A stretch of 58,056 nt of DNA, from NCBI GenBank assembly GCA_964391675.1, contig CAYMMX010000011.1, positions 1 to 58,056 on the forward strand, written 5' to 3'. The notes under the pieces were generated by a model. That model saw only the letters and a list, made by a program, of their open reading frames with translations. It did no database searches and was not told where the DNA came from. This stretch comes from CAYMMX01 sp964391675. GTDB lineage: Bacteria; Cyanobacteriota; Vampirovibrionia; Gastranaerophilales; Gastranaerophilaceae. The position numbers and the translations under genes were made by a program. Shown here piece after piece: positions 27,477-35,026 of this stretch (positions are counted from its first letter, which is position 1; every line of letters begins with the position of its first letter).

Positions 27477-28745
27477 CTACTCTTCAGAATCTTTTTTCGA
27501 TTTTTTTGTTTTCTTTTTTTCTTTTTCGGTTTTTTCTTCTTTTTCGGCTTTTACTTTAGTTTTTTTCTCTTTTTTATCTTCAGCTGCTTTTTGTTTTTTA
27601 AATTCATCTGGAGCATCATCTCTATCTTGATTCCATCTGTTAAGTCCCATTTTAGACCTTATTAATCCGATGCCGACATGGACTCTCCATTCATCCATTT
27701 TAAGTTGTGCTGCAATAATTTTGTGGCAACCTATAGGAGGAAGTGGTAGTAGTGGTTCGTATAAATTTTGTATAGCGAACATTTGATCAGGAGAAATTGC
27801 TAATTTTCTTTTAGGGAAAGGTAGCTTAGGTAACATCATTTTTTGTCTTAATAAGTTTATACCAAAGAAAACTTTTCTTGGTTCGAGTTCTATTTTTGCT
27901 CCGATTACTTCATGTGCGTCAGGGTTTGGTAAAGGCAACATTGCCTTATATAATAATTCTATTTGTTCGAGTTGTTCTCTACTTACTAAAAGAGGTTTAT
28001 TTTTATTCATTTGAGGTCTTTGAGGACCTCTATTAAATCGTCCGTCACTTGGCGGTCTATTGTATCCTCCGCTTTGTGGCCTATTGTATCCGCCTCTATC
28101 CTGATAACCGCCACCTTGTGGTCTACTACCTTGCGGCCTGTTGTATCCACCTCTATCCTGATAGCCTCCGCCACTTTGCGGTCTGTTATATCCACCTTGT
28201 TGAGGTCTGTTGTATCCGCCTCTGTCTTGGTAACCACCGCCTTGTGGTCTATTGCCTTGCGGTCTGTTGTATCCGCCTCTGTCTTGGTAACCACCGCCTT
28301 GTGGTCTATTGCCTTGCGGTCTGTTGTATCCGCCTCTGTCTTGATAACCTCCGCCACTTTGAGGTCTGTTATATCCACCTTGTTGCGGTCTGTTGCCGTA
28401 TTCTCCTTGAGGTCTGTTATATCCACCTTGCGGTCTGTTGCCGTAGCCTCCTCTATCTTGATTATAGCCTCTATTTTCAGGATTATTGTAGGGCTTTTGT
28501 TGAGGCTGTTCATGAGAATAGCTGTTTTGAAAAGGTTGAGAACGCTGTTGGGTATTATCTTGCTGTTCGCTATAATTATTGCCACTTTGTGAAGGTTTTT
28601 CTTCACTTTCCGGATTATTGTTGTCATTTAAGTCTGAAGACAGTGACATTTTTTTATCAGGGTACAGACAATTAGGACATATAACTCTCTTGGGGTTTTT
28701 TGTTTCAAACTCAGAACCACACTTCGTGCACTTGTTTACATACAT
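27477..28745 (-). CDS. Zinc-ribbon protein with long GGYNRPQ-rich disordered region and duplicated C-terminal domain
   Basis: Encodes 422 residues in four parts. First, an N-terminal zinc ribbon (CTKCGS then VICPNC, residues 6-27). Second, an Asn/Gln/Glu-rich linker. Third, about 140 residues (roughly 90-235) of tandem GGYQDRGGYNRPQ-type repeats rich in Gly, Tyr, Arg, Pro and Gln. Fourth, two copies of a helical domain of about 55 residues, each with the pattern I-x-x-L-Y-x-x-x-L-P-L-P then H-x-x-I-x-A and G-I-x-L-I/L-R-x-K-M. A Lys/Glu-rich tail ends the protein. RGG/YG-like repeats plus a zinc ribbon suggest RNA binding or condensate formation; this is inference. ATG has AAGAGG. It lies just upstream of rimM-trmD. 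Confidence 0.8.
   Translation of the reverse strand: MYVNKCTKCGSEFETKNPKRVICPNCLYPDKKMSLSSDLNDNNNPESEEKPSQSGNNYSEQQDNTQQRSQPFQNSYSHEQPQQKPYNNPENRGYNQDRGGYGNRPQGGYNRPQGEYGNRPQQGGYNRPQSGGGYQDRGGYNRPQGNRPQGGGYQDRGGYNRPQGNRPQGGGYQDRGGYNRPQQGGYNRPQSGGGYQDRGGYNRPQGSRPQGGGYQDRGGYNRPQSGGYNRPPSDGRFNRGPQRPQMNKNKPLLVSREQLEQIELLYKAMLPLPNPDAHEVIGAKIELEPRKVFFGINLLRQKMMLPKLPFPKRKLAISPDQMFAIQNLYEPLLPLPPIGCHKIIAAQLKMDEWRVHVGIGLIRSKMGLNRWNQDRDDAPDEFKKQKAAEDKKEKKTKVKAEKEEKTEKEKKKTKKSKKDSEE
28046..28470. repeat. Tandem coding repeat array (57-bp-class units)
   Basis: The minus strand encodes repeated 13-19 residue units of the GGGYQDRGGYNRPQGNRPQ kind. Two adjacent 57-bp units around 28217-28330 are identical, and the others are degenerate. 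All unit lengths keep the reading frame. The same periodic composition also creates long spurious open frames on both strands here. Confidence 0.85.
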
Positions 28746-28935
28746 AATAAAAGCCTCTTAATTGGGATAATAAAACTCCTCGTTCAACTAAAACTAAATA
28801 AATTTATATTTCTCTTTTTTTTTAATTTTGCTTTCTATATCTTTTCAAAATTCTATCCATTATATATTATAATTAAAAATAAATATTGGCAAGCTTTTTT
28901 TATAATTTTATACTACATTAATAATACAAAATAAT

Positions 28936-29373
28936 TTATTTTTCAACCATGAAAGTTACAGGACCATCGTTAATTAATGAAACATCCATCATAGCTTGAA
29001 ATTTTCCTGTTTCCACTTTTAATCCGTATTGAGAAATTATTTTTACAAAATCTTCATACAACTTTTCTGCTTTTTCAGCAGAAGCGGCTTTGTCAAAACT
29101 AGGTCTTGTACCTTTTTTACAATCACCCGCAAGTGTAAACTGTGAAACTACAAGAATTTCTCCCTTTGTATCAAGTAAGGATTTGTTCATTTTTTCGTTT
29201 TCATCTTCAAATATTCTTAAATTAATTAGTTTTTCTGCTAATTTTTGAGCGTTTTCTATTGTATCTGTTTTTTCAATTCCAAGAAAAATCAGTATACCGT
29301 AAGTTATTGAGGAAAAAAGTTTTCCTTTTATTGTTACACTTGCTTGTTTTACTCTTTGAATTAATGCTTTCAT
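28936..29373 (-). CDS. dtd: D-aminoacyl-tRNA deacylase
   Basis: Encodes 145 residues. DTD hydrolyses D-amino acids (and glycine) mischarged on tRNA. The two signature motifs are visible: SQFTLAGDCKKGTRPSF at 77-93 (the SQFTL motif) and NDGPVTFMVE near 134-143 (the NxGPVT motif). N-terminal MKALIQRVKQASVTI is typical. ATG is preceded by CAGGGA, and only one base separates it from the rlmN stop, so it is the second gene of an rlmN-dtd unit. Confidence 0.96.
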   Translation of the reverse strand: MKALIQRVKQASVTIKGKLFSSITYGILIFLGIEKTDTIENAQKLAEKLINLRIFEDENEKMNKSLLDTKGEILVVSQFTLAGDCKKGTRPSFDKAASAEKAEKLYEDFVKIISQYGLKVETGKFQAMMDVSLINDGPVTFMVEK

Positions 29374-29374
29374 T

Positions 29375-30397
29375 TTATTTCCCTGCTAATTGTCCGCAGG
29401 CTGCATCTATGTCTGCGCCACGCTCTAATCTTACGGTTACTTTTTTACCGGAATGTTCTAAAATATATTTAAATTTCATTATTGAATTATTATCGGGTTT
29501 TTTAAATTCATTTTTATCTACCGGGTTATATGGAATTAAATTAATATTACACTTTATATCTTTTAAATATATTGCGGTTTGTTTTGCCATTTCGACATTA
29601 TCGTTTAAGTCTTTAATAAGAAGATATTCTATCGTAATTCTTCTTCCTGTTTTATCTGTATAATTCTTTAAAGCTTTTTTAAGTTCATCAAGGGAATATT
29701 TATTTTCAATCGGCATAATTTTTTCTCTGATTTCAGAAATTGGGGCATGTAGTGAAAGTGCAAGTGTAGATTGAAGATTTAAATCTGCTAATTTATTGAT
29801 TTTGGGGATTATCCCACTTGTAGAAATTGTTATTCTTCTTGCACCTATTTGAAAATCTTTGTTAAAAATTTCAAGAGCTTTTAATACATTATCTAAATTT
29901 AAGAGAGGTTCTCCCTGTCCCATAAAAACAACATTTGTTATTTTTAATCCTGTATCCCGCTGAATAGTTAAAACTTGTTCTATGATTTCTGATGCCGTTA
30001 AATTTCTTATAAACCCTATTTTTCCTGTTGCACAAAATTTACAGTTAACAGCGCAACCAACTTGTGAGCTTACACAAGCTGTCAGATTTGCACGGTTATC
30101 AAAGCGCATTAGAACGGTTTCAACACAATTTTCATCAGGATATTCAATTAAATATTTTATTGTACCGTCTTGTGATGTTTGTTTTGATTTGATTTTTACA
30201 TTCGTTATTTGGGCTATTTCAGAGAGTTTTTCTCTAAAATCTTTTGCTAAATCTGTCATTTGATCAATTGATTTTACGGATTTTAAATATATCCAGTTGT
30301 GGATTTGTCTTGCTCTGAATTTTGAAGCTTTTAAATTCAACGCAATTTTTTCAAATTCTTCCTGTACAAGTCCTGAAAGGGTTATTTTTTCATTCAT
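29375..30397 (-). CDS. rlmN: Dual-specificity 23S rRNA/tRNA adenine-C2 methyltransferase RlmN
   Basis: Encodes 340 residues of a radical-SAM enzyme that methylates C2 of A2503 in 23S rRNA and A37 in tRNAs. Seen: CSSQVGCAVNCKFCATGK near 107-124 with the CxxxCxxC cluster ligands, VVFMGQGEPLLN near 163, and the C-terminal DAACGQLAGK with the Cys that forms the protein-RNA covalent intermediate. The ATG at 30397 has no Shine-Dalgarno. Instead TATAAT lies 6 bases upstream, so the mRNA is predicted to be leaderless. dtd follows directly. Confidence 0.96.
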   Translation of the reverse strand: MNEKITLSGLVQEEFEKIALNLKASKFRARQIHNWIYLKSVKSIDQMTDLAKDFREKLSEIAQITNVKIKSKQTSQDGTIKYLIEYPDENCVETVLMRFDNRANLTACVSSQVGCAVNCKFCATGKIGFIRNLTASEIIEQVLTIQRDTGLKITNVVFMGQGEPLLNLDNVLKALEIFNKDFQIGARRITISTSGIIPKINKLADLNLQSTLALSLHAPISEIREKIMPIENKYSLDELKKALKNYTDKTGRRITIEYLLIKDLNDNVEMAKQTAIYLKDIKCNINLIPYNPVDKNEFKKPDNNSIMKFKYILEHSGKKVTVRLERGADIDAACGQLAGK

Positions 30398-30403
30398 ATT
30401 ATG

Positions 30404-30414
30404 ATTATATCATA
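30404..30414 (-). promoter_or_regulatory. Extended -10 placing the rlmN start at its ATG
   Basis: The minus strand reads TATGATATAAT, then CATAAT, then ATG. The last -10 base is complement of 30404; transcription would begin at 30397, the A of ATG. No good -35 is visible, fitting a TGn extended -10 promoter. Confidence 0.7.
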
Positions 30415-30419
30415 GAATT

Positions 30420-31040
30420 TTACTGAGTTTTTTCTTTATAATAATCTACTATTTCTGATATTGCTCTAATCATTAGAGCAGTTTGTTCCACTTCTTCTTT
30501 CCATTTTGTATAACCGCATGTTTTAGGTAAAAAACCAATGGGATTATCAGGAAAATCTCTACATATTTGCGGGCGGTTTTCATAATCGGGACAAAGGTTA
30601 TCTTGAGTTATTTTTGGGCAATGATAATAATAAACCTCTTGTGTAATATTTTGACTTTTTATTTCTTTATTTAACAGTTCAAAATATTCCGGATAAACAT
30701 TTTTTGCTTCATCTTTATTATTATAAGGAATAAAGGTGCTTATAAATTGTTGTGCAAAATTATCGTTATTATTTGCTTTTTCTTTTAATTCTTCGGGCGA
30801 AAATTCACTGCAGGCTAATTTACAGCAAGCACCACAATTAGAGCAAGAGAAATAATTTCTATATTCTAAAATTTTCATCCATCTTTCAATTGCATCTTTT
30901 AAAAATTCATTTGTTAGAATATTTAATCGTTCTTCGGGTTTTATTTTTTCCAGTTGATTATTGATTTCCTGACTTACTTTTATAAATATTGCCCTATAGT
31001 TTGATTTTAGTTTTTCTACTTCTGTGCTTAAATCTTTCAT
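30420..31040 (-). CDS. YkgJ-like cysteine-cluster protein (UPF0153)
   Basis: Encodes 206 residues. Near residue 62 the sequence FSCSNCGACCKLAC, and further on HCPKITQDNLCPDYENRPQI with CRDFP and TCGY, make the cysteine pattern of the YkgJ family, thought to bind zinc or an Fe-S cluster; its biochemical role is not established. The N-terminal 55 residues are a charged helix. ATG lacks a Shine-Dalgarno; TAATAT lies 6 bases before it, so a leaderless mRNA is predicted. It is divergent from desulfoferrodoxin-ferritin, which may hint at a redox or metal role. Confidence 0.85.
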   Translation of the reverse strand: MKDLSTEVEKLKSNYRAIFIKVSQEINNQLEKIKPEERLNILTNEFLKDAIERWMKILEYRNYFSCSNCGACCKLACSEFSPEELKEKANNNDNFAQQFISTFIPYNNKDEAKNVYPEYFELLNKEIKSQNITQEVYYYHCPKITQDNLCPDYENRPQICRDFPDNPIGFLPKTCGYTKWKEEVEQTALMIRAISEIVDYYKEKTQ

Positions 31041-31046
31041 AACAAT

Positions 31047-31057
31047 ATATTATCATA
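31047..31057 (-). promoter_or_regulatory. Extended -10 placing the ykgJ-homologue start at its ATG
   Basis: The minus strand reads TATGATAATAT, then ATTGTT, then ATG. The hexamer is the complement of 31047-31052; +1 falls at 31040, the A of the ATG. Confidence 0.7.
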
Positions 31058-31113
31058 TGTTGGATAAAGATTAAATTTTTCTTAACTTTTGGTCTAATGT
31101 GTTTATTTTATTT

Positions 31114-31124
31114 TATGCTAATAT
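31114..31124 (+). promoter_or_regulatory. Extended -10 promoter of the desulfoferrodoxin-ferritin operon
   Basis: TATGCTAATAT (31114-31124) with no clear -35. Predicted start near 31131, giving a 24-base leader that carries AAAGGGGG. It contrasts with the leaderless genes that use nearly the same box. Confidence 0.65.
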
Positions 31125-31154
31125 ACATGATAATTATTGAAAGGGGGCATTATT

Positions 31155-31547
31155 ATGACAAAAAAATTAGAAATGTATAAGTGTGATTTATGCGGAAATT
31201 TTGTTGAAGTTGTTTTAGAAGGTGCAGGAGAATTAGTTTGCTGCGGACAGCCTATGAAATTACTTAACGCAAATTCAACTGATGCTGCAGGAGAAAAACA
31301 TGTTCCTTATTTTGTAAAAAAAGATAATGAATTGGAAATTAGGATTGGTAGCGTTCTTCATCCTATGACAGATGACCATTATATTCAATTTGTTGAAGTT
31401 GTGTCTGATGATCAAAGGTATGTAAAAAGAAAATATTTATATCCGACAGAAGAACCCGTATTTTTGCTTAAAGGTTATGATATAGGTTCTTTGACCGCAA
31501 AAGAATATTGCAATCTTCATGGATTGTGGGAGGCGAAATATGATTAA
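31155..31547 (+). CDS. dfx: Desulfoferrodoxin (superoxide reductase)
   Basis: Encodes 130 residues from ATG 31155, chosen because AAAGGGGG lies 8-14 bases upstream; the TTG at 31137 lies before that site. Desulfoferrodoxin reduces superoxide to peroxide without making oxygen, a typical defence of anaerobes. The N-terminal desulforedoxin domain has CDLC near 9-12 and the Cys pair in LVCCGQPM, which bind the first iron. The catalytic domain has KHVPYF, HPMTDDHY and CNLHGLWE, giving the four His and one Cys of the active iron. The gene overlaps the ferritin gene by 8 bases. Confidence 0.95.
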   Translation: MTKKLEMYKCDLCGNFVEVVLEGAGELVCCGQPMKLLNANSTDAAGEKHVPYFVKKDNELEIRIGSVLHPMTDDHYIQFVEVVSDDQRYVKRKYLYPTEEPVFLLKGYDIGSLTAKEYCNLHGLWEAKYD

Positions 31548-32058
31548 CGAAAAAGTTGGAATTGTTTTAAATGACCAAGTAAATAAAGAAATGTATTCGT
31601 CTTATTTGTATTTATCCATGTCGGCTTATTTTTCCGATATAGGCTTAACGGGTTTTGCAAATTGGATGAGAGTTCAGGCTCAAGAAGAAATGGCACATGC
31701 CATGTTTATATATGATTTTTTAATTGACAGAGGTTATAAAGTGGTTTTAACTGCTATAAATACTCCGCCTCATAGTTGGGAAGGAGCATCAAATGTTATG
31801 GAAGAAGTCTTAAAACATGAAATGTATGTTACAAGCTTAATTAATAACATAGTAACAGTTGCAGAAGAAGTAAAAGACAGAGCAACAATGTCATATATGA
31901 ATTGGTTTGTTGATGAACAAGTAGAAGAAGAAGCTAATGCACAAGACATTATTTCCAAATTAAAATTAATAGGCGATGACAAAAGTGCTCTTTATTTGCT
32001 AGACAAAGATCTTGCTACAAGAGTATTTGTTCAACCTCAAATTAAAGCTGTAGTGTAA
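31540..32058 (+). CDS. ftnA: Ferritin (non-haem iron storage)
   Basis: Encodes 172 residues from ATG 31540, which has GGGAGG 5-9 bases upstream and sits within the end of dfx. Ferritin oxidises and stores iron in a 24-mer shell. The ferroxidase residues are visible: Glu in NKEMYSSYLY, E-x-x-H in AQEEMAHAM, Glu in LKHEMYVTS and a Q/E-x-x-E pattern in WFVDEQVEEEANA. Coupling with superoxide reductase makes sense, since ferritin removes free iron that would react with the peroxide produced. The symbol is by family only. A strong terminator follows 16 bases after the stop. Confidence 0.93.
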   Translation: MINEKVGIVLNDQVNKEMYSSYLYLSMSAYFSDIGLTGFANWMRVQAQEEMAHAMFIYDFLIDRGYKVVLTAINTPPHSWEGASNVMEEVLKHEMYVTSLINNIVTVAEEVKDRATMSYMNWFVDEQVEEEANAQDIISKLKLIGDDKSALYLLDKDLATRVFVQPQIKAVV

Positions 32059-32073
32059 ATCTATTAATTAAAT

Positions 32074-32117
32074 AATAATATGGCGATTTGTTTTAAAAAA
32101 CAAATCGCCATATTATT
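32074..32117 (+). terminator. Terminator of the dfx-ferritin operon
   Basis: A perfect 21-bp stem (32074-32094 with 32097-32117), core ATGGCGATTTG/CAAATCGCCAT, is followed by TTCTTTATATATTTTTTT. The next gene starts only 34 bases later with its own promoter. Confidence 0.88.
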
Positions 32118-32133
32118 TCTTTATATATTTTTT

Positions 32134-32144
32134 TACGCTAATAT
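32134..32144 (+). promoter_or_regulatory. -10 placing the uracil-DNA glycosylase start at its ATG
   Basis: TACGCTAATAT (hexamer TAATAT 32139-32144), TCAAAT, then ATG at 32151. The predicted +1 is 32151, the A of the ATG. No Shine-Dalgarno could fit between them. Confidence 0.7.
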
Positions 32145-32150
32145 TCAAAT

Positions 32151-32726
32151 ATGGTTTTTGAAGAATTGAAAAAGATAAAAAATAGGTGCTTAAAGTGTGA
32201 GAAATGCAAACTTCATAAAACAAGAACGAATGTTGTTTTTTCAGGCGGAACTCCGAATAATAAACTGATGTTGATTGGTGAGGCACCCGGATTTTATGAG
32301 GATCAAAAAGGTATTCCTTTTGTTGGGAAAGCGGGGCAGTTGCTTGATAAAATATTTGCTTCTGTAGGTTTATCTCGGGAAAATATCTATATTTGCAATA
32401 CATTAAAATGTCGTCCGCCTGATAACAGAGATCCTTTACCGGAAGAAAAACAGGCATGCAGAGAATATCTTGATTCACAGATTGAAATTCTTAAACCCAG
32501 AATAATTCTTATTTGCGGTAAGGTTGCGCTTAATTCAATGTTAGAAACAGCATCCGGGATAACAAAAGTTCGTGGTAAATGGTTTGATGGACCATATAAT
32601 TCTAAAATGATGCCGATATTTCATCCTTCATATCTTTTAAGAAATGATTCGAGAGAAAAAGGCAGTCCTAAATGGCTTATGTGGCAAGATATTAAGGAAA
32701 TAAAAAGAGCTTATGATTTATTGTAA
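32151..32726 (+). CDS. Family-4 uracil-DNA glycosylase (Fe-S)
   Basis: Encodes 191 residues. This glycosylase removes uracil (from cytosine deamination or dUTP) and carries a 4Fe-4S cluster. Seen: Cys13, Cys16 and Cys19 then Cys87 and Cys103 (candidate cluster ligands), GEAPGFYEDQ at 43-52 (the water-activating motif of family 4), NTLKCRPPDNRDP and the DNA-intercalating HPSYLLR motif near 158-164. The reading frame opens directly after a promoter, so the mRNA is predicted to be leaderless. aroA follows after 39 bases. Confidence 0.9.
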   Translation: MVFEELKKIKNRCLKCEKCKLHKTRTNVVFSGGTPNNKLMLIGEAPGFYEDQKGIPFVGKAGQLLDKIFASVGLSRENIYICNTLKCRPPDNRDPLPEEKQACREYLDSQIEILKPRIILICGKVALNSMLETASGITKVRGKWFDGPYNSKMMPIFHPSYLLRNDSREKGSPKWLMWQDIKEIKRAYDLL

Positions 32727-32765
32727 TACCTTGAAAAATTAATTTAATTGTTGTCTAATTATAAA

Positions 32766-34040
32766 ATGGTTAATGTCGAAGTTAATAAAAATTCTAAAGG
32801 TTTGCGAGGAGAAATAACAATTCCTGCCGATAAGTCTATTTCTCACAGGGCAGTTATGTTTTCATCTCTTGCAAAGGGAATTACGACTATAGAGAATTTT
32901 TCTAAAGGTGCTGATTGCCATTCAACTTTAGAAGTGTTTAAAAGTCTTGGTGTTGATGCTCAGATTAAAACTGAAAAAACATTAATTATTAATTCAAAAA
33001 ACGGTTTGTCTGCACCAAATAATAACTTGTATTGTGGAAATTCCGGTACAACTATGCGTTTAATGTCGGGTATATTAGCCGGGCAGAGTTTCAATTCTGT
33101 GTTGACAGGTGATGAAAGTCTTTCCAAAAGGACCATGAAAAGGGTTATAGCTCCTTTAGAATTAATGGGTGCAAAAATTGATTCTAACGGGTATGCACCC
33201 TTAAATATTTATGGTCAAAATCTACATGGTATTGAGTATGTTTCAGAATTGGCTTCGGCTCAGGTTAAATCTTGTGTACTTTTAGCGGGGATGCATGCAA
33301 GCGGTAAAACCAGTTTTACAGAGCCTTTTGTTTCAAGAAACCATACAGAACTTATGCTTGAATATTTAGGTGCAGAAATTCAGGTAAAAGATAAAACAGT
33401 TTCAATAGAGAAATCGGAATTATTTACAAAAAATATTTATGTTGTTGGTGATATTTCCTCTGCAGCCTTTTTTATTGTTGCAGGATTAATTGTTCCCGGC
33501 TCAGACATTACAATTAAAGATGTTGGGCTTAATCCTACAAGAACTGGGCTTTTAGATGTGATAAAAAAAATGGGCGCAGAGATTCAAATCCTTGATAAGA
33601 GGATTGTTTCCAATGAAGAAATTGGTGATATAAAGATTAAGTACTCTGAGTTAAAAGGATGTAATATTGAAGGAAATATAATTCCAAGATTAATTGATGA
33701 ATTGCCTGTAATAGCTGTACTTGCAACACAAGCAGAAGGTATTACAAAAATCAAAAATGCTGAAGATTTAAGAAATAAAGAATCTGACAGAATAAAAGTT
33801 GTTGTAACTGAATTACAAAAAATCGGTGCCAACATTAAAGAAACTCCGGACGGTTTCATAATAAAAGGAAAGACAAAACTAAAAGGTGAATGTGAAGTGG
33901 AAACTTATCACGATCATAGACTCGCAATGAGCTTGTATGTTGCTGGATTAATTTGTGAAAAACCAATTTTAATTAGAAATTTTGAGTGGGTTAATATTTC
34001 TTTTCCCGAATTTGAAAAATTGATGGAAGATCTCAAATAA
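32766..34040 (+). CDS. aroA: 3-phosphoshikimate 1-carboxyvinyltransferase (EPSP synthase)
   Basis: Encodes 424 residues from ATG 32766. A TTG at 32748 in frame is also possible, but neither start has a Shine-Dalgarno; TCTAAT ends 6 bases before this ATG. AroA joins shikimate-3-phosphate and phosphoenolpyruvate in chorismate synthesis. Seen: IPADKSISHRAVM near 21-33 (substrate-binding Lys and Arg), GNSGTTMRLMSG, the ELASAQVKSC and DISSAAFF motifs, and the C-terminal YHDHRLAMSL with catalytic and inhibitor-contact residues. Length and fold are normal. Convergent with an ABC permease. Confidence 0.95.
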   Translation: MVNVEVNKNSKGLRGEITIPADKSISHRAVMFSSLAKGITTIENFSKGADCHSTLEVFKSLGVDAQIKTEKTLIINSKNGLSAPNNNLYCGNSGTTMRLMSGILAGQSFNSVLTGDESLSKRTMKRVIAPLELMGAKIDSNGYAPLNIYGQNLHGIEYVSELASAQVKSCVLLAGMHASGKTSFTEPFVSRNHTELMLEYLGAEIQVKDKTVSIEKSELFTKNIYVVGDISSAAFFIVAGLIVPGSDITIKDVGLNPTRTGLLDVIKKMGAEIQILDKRIVSNEEIGDIKIKYSELKGCNIEGNIIPRLIDELPVIAVLATQAEGITKIKNAEDLRNKESDRIKVVVTELQKIGANIKETPDGFIIKGKTKLKGECEVETYHDHRLAMSLYVAGLICEKPILIRNFEWVNISFPEFEKLMEDLK

Positions 34041-34068
34041 AATTATTATTTATAAATTTTTCAAAAAC

Positions 34069-34911
34069 TCAACCTTTTATTGCACCTTCATTTTCACCTG
34101 AAATGAAATATTTTTGCATTGCTAAAAAGAAAATTACTATAGGAATTGTTGCTAAAATTGAACCTGCCGCAATAAATCTCCAATTTGAACTGAACATTCC
34201 TTGTAAATTATTTACTCCAACAGGAAGTGTATACATTGATTCTTTTGTTAGTACAATACTTGGCCATAAAAATTCTCCCCATGAGCCAATGAATGTGAAT
34301 ATTGCAAGTACAGCTAAAGATGGTTTTACCATTGGTAAGAGTACTTTAAAAAACACTTCCAGAGCATTACATCCGTCGACTATAGCTGCTTCTTCCATTT
34401 CTTTTGGTATTGTTAAAAATGCCTGACGCATCAGAAAGATTCCAAATGCGCTTACTGCAAAAGGCATTATAAGTCCTAAATATCCCATAAAATTATTTAC
34501 TGAATCTATTAAATTTAATTTTAATGTAATAAGGTAAACAGGTAGCATTATAGCTTGAAAAGGAACCATAATTGTGGCAAGTATAGCAAAAAATGAGAAT
34601 TTTTTACCCCAGAAATTCATTCTTGCAAGTGGATATGCAGCCATCGCTGATAAAATTAAATTTAAAGCTACTGTTGCTCCTGCAACTATTATGCTATTTA
34701 TGAAATAAGCAATAAAATCAACTCTTTTCCATACCCCAATGTAATTACTTAATGTAAAATCCTGAGGGATAATTTGAGGCGGATATGCAAAAATATTTTC
34801 GGCATTTCCCTTTAAAGAAGTTGAAATAAGCCATATAAAAGGAAATATTGATAATAGTGATGTAAAAATCAATATTGCATGTACACTAATATTTTTAAAA
34901 AATCTTTTCAT
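34069..34911 (-). CDS. Sugar ABC transporter permease, MalG/UgpE family
   Basis: Encodes 280 residues with six predicted membrane helices. The cytoplasmic EAA loop is visible as EEAAIVDGCNALEVFFKVLL near 180-199, where the ATPase docks. Family features also include the N-terminal helix SLLSIFPFIWLISTSLK and the last loop GSWGEFLWPSIVL. The partner permease lies 115 bases upstream in the same direction. No substrate-binding protein or ATP-binding subunit is adjacent, so these must be encoded elsewhere. The transported sugar cannot be read from the sequence. ATG has AAAGGA. Confidence 0.92.
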   Translation of the reverse strand: MKRFFKNISVHAILIFTSLLSIFPFIWLISTSLKGNAENIFAYPPQIIPQDFTLSNYIGVWKRVDFIAYFINSIIVAGATVALNLILSAMAAYPLARMNFWGKKFSFFAILATIMVPFQAIMLPVYLITLKLNLIDSVNNFMGYLGLIMPFAVSAFGIFLMRQAFLTIPKEMEEAAIVDGCNALEVFFKVLLPMVKPSLAVLAIFTFIGSWGEFLWPSIVLTKESMYTLPVGVNNLQGMFSSNWRFIAAGSILATIPIVIFFLAMQKYFISGENEGAIKG

Positions 34912-35026
34912 TTTGGTTTTCCTTTATTTTTTTGTTTTGTCATTTTTCCTCGCAAGGATTGTTTTTTATTAGTGTTTACTTGTCTTTATTGGAAAGGAAG
35001 TATATTTTTTCCAAAGCAATTTGGGT

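Noticed and set aside
28046..28470. CRISPR-like regular repeats.
   Set aside because: Units are degenerate, adjacent without unique spacers, and read in frame as a protein repeat; no cas genes nearby.
28007..28675. Three long open frames (193, 206 and 208 residues) on both strands.
   Set aside because: They overlap the tandem GGYNRPQ coding repeats; repeat periodicity and codon composition keep other frames free of stops. They have no start signals and encode implausible compositions.
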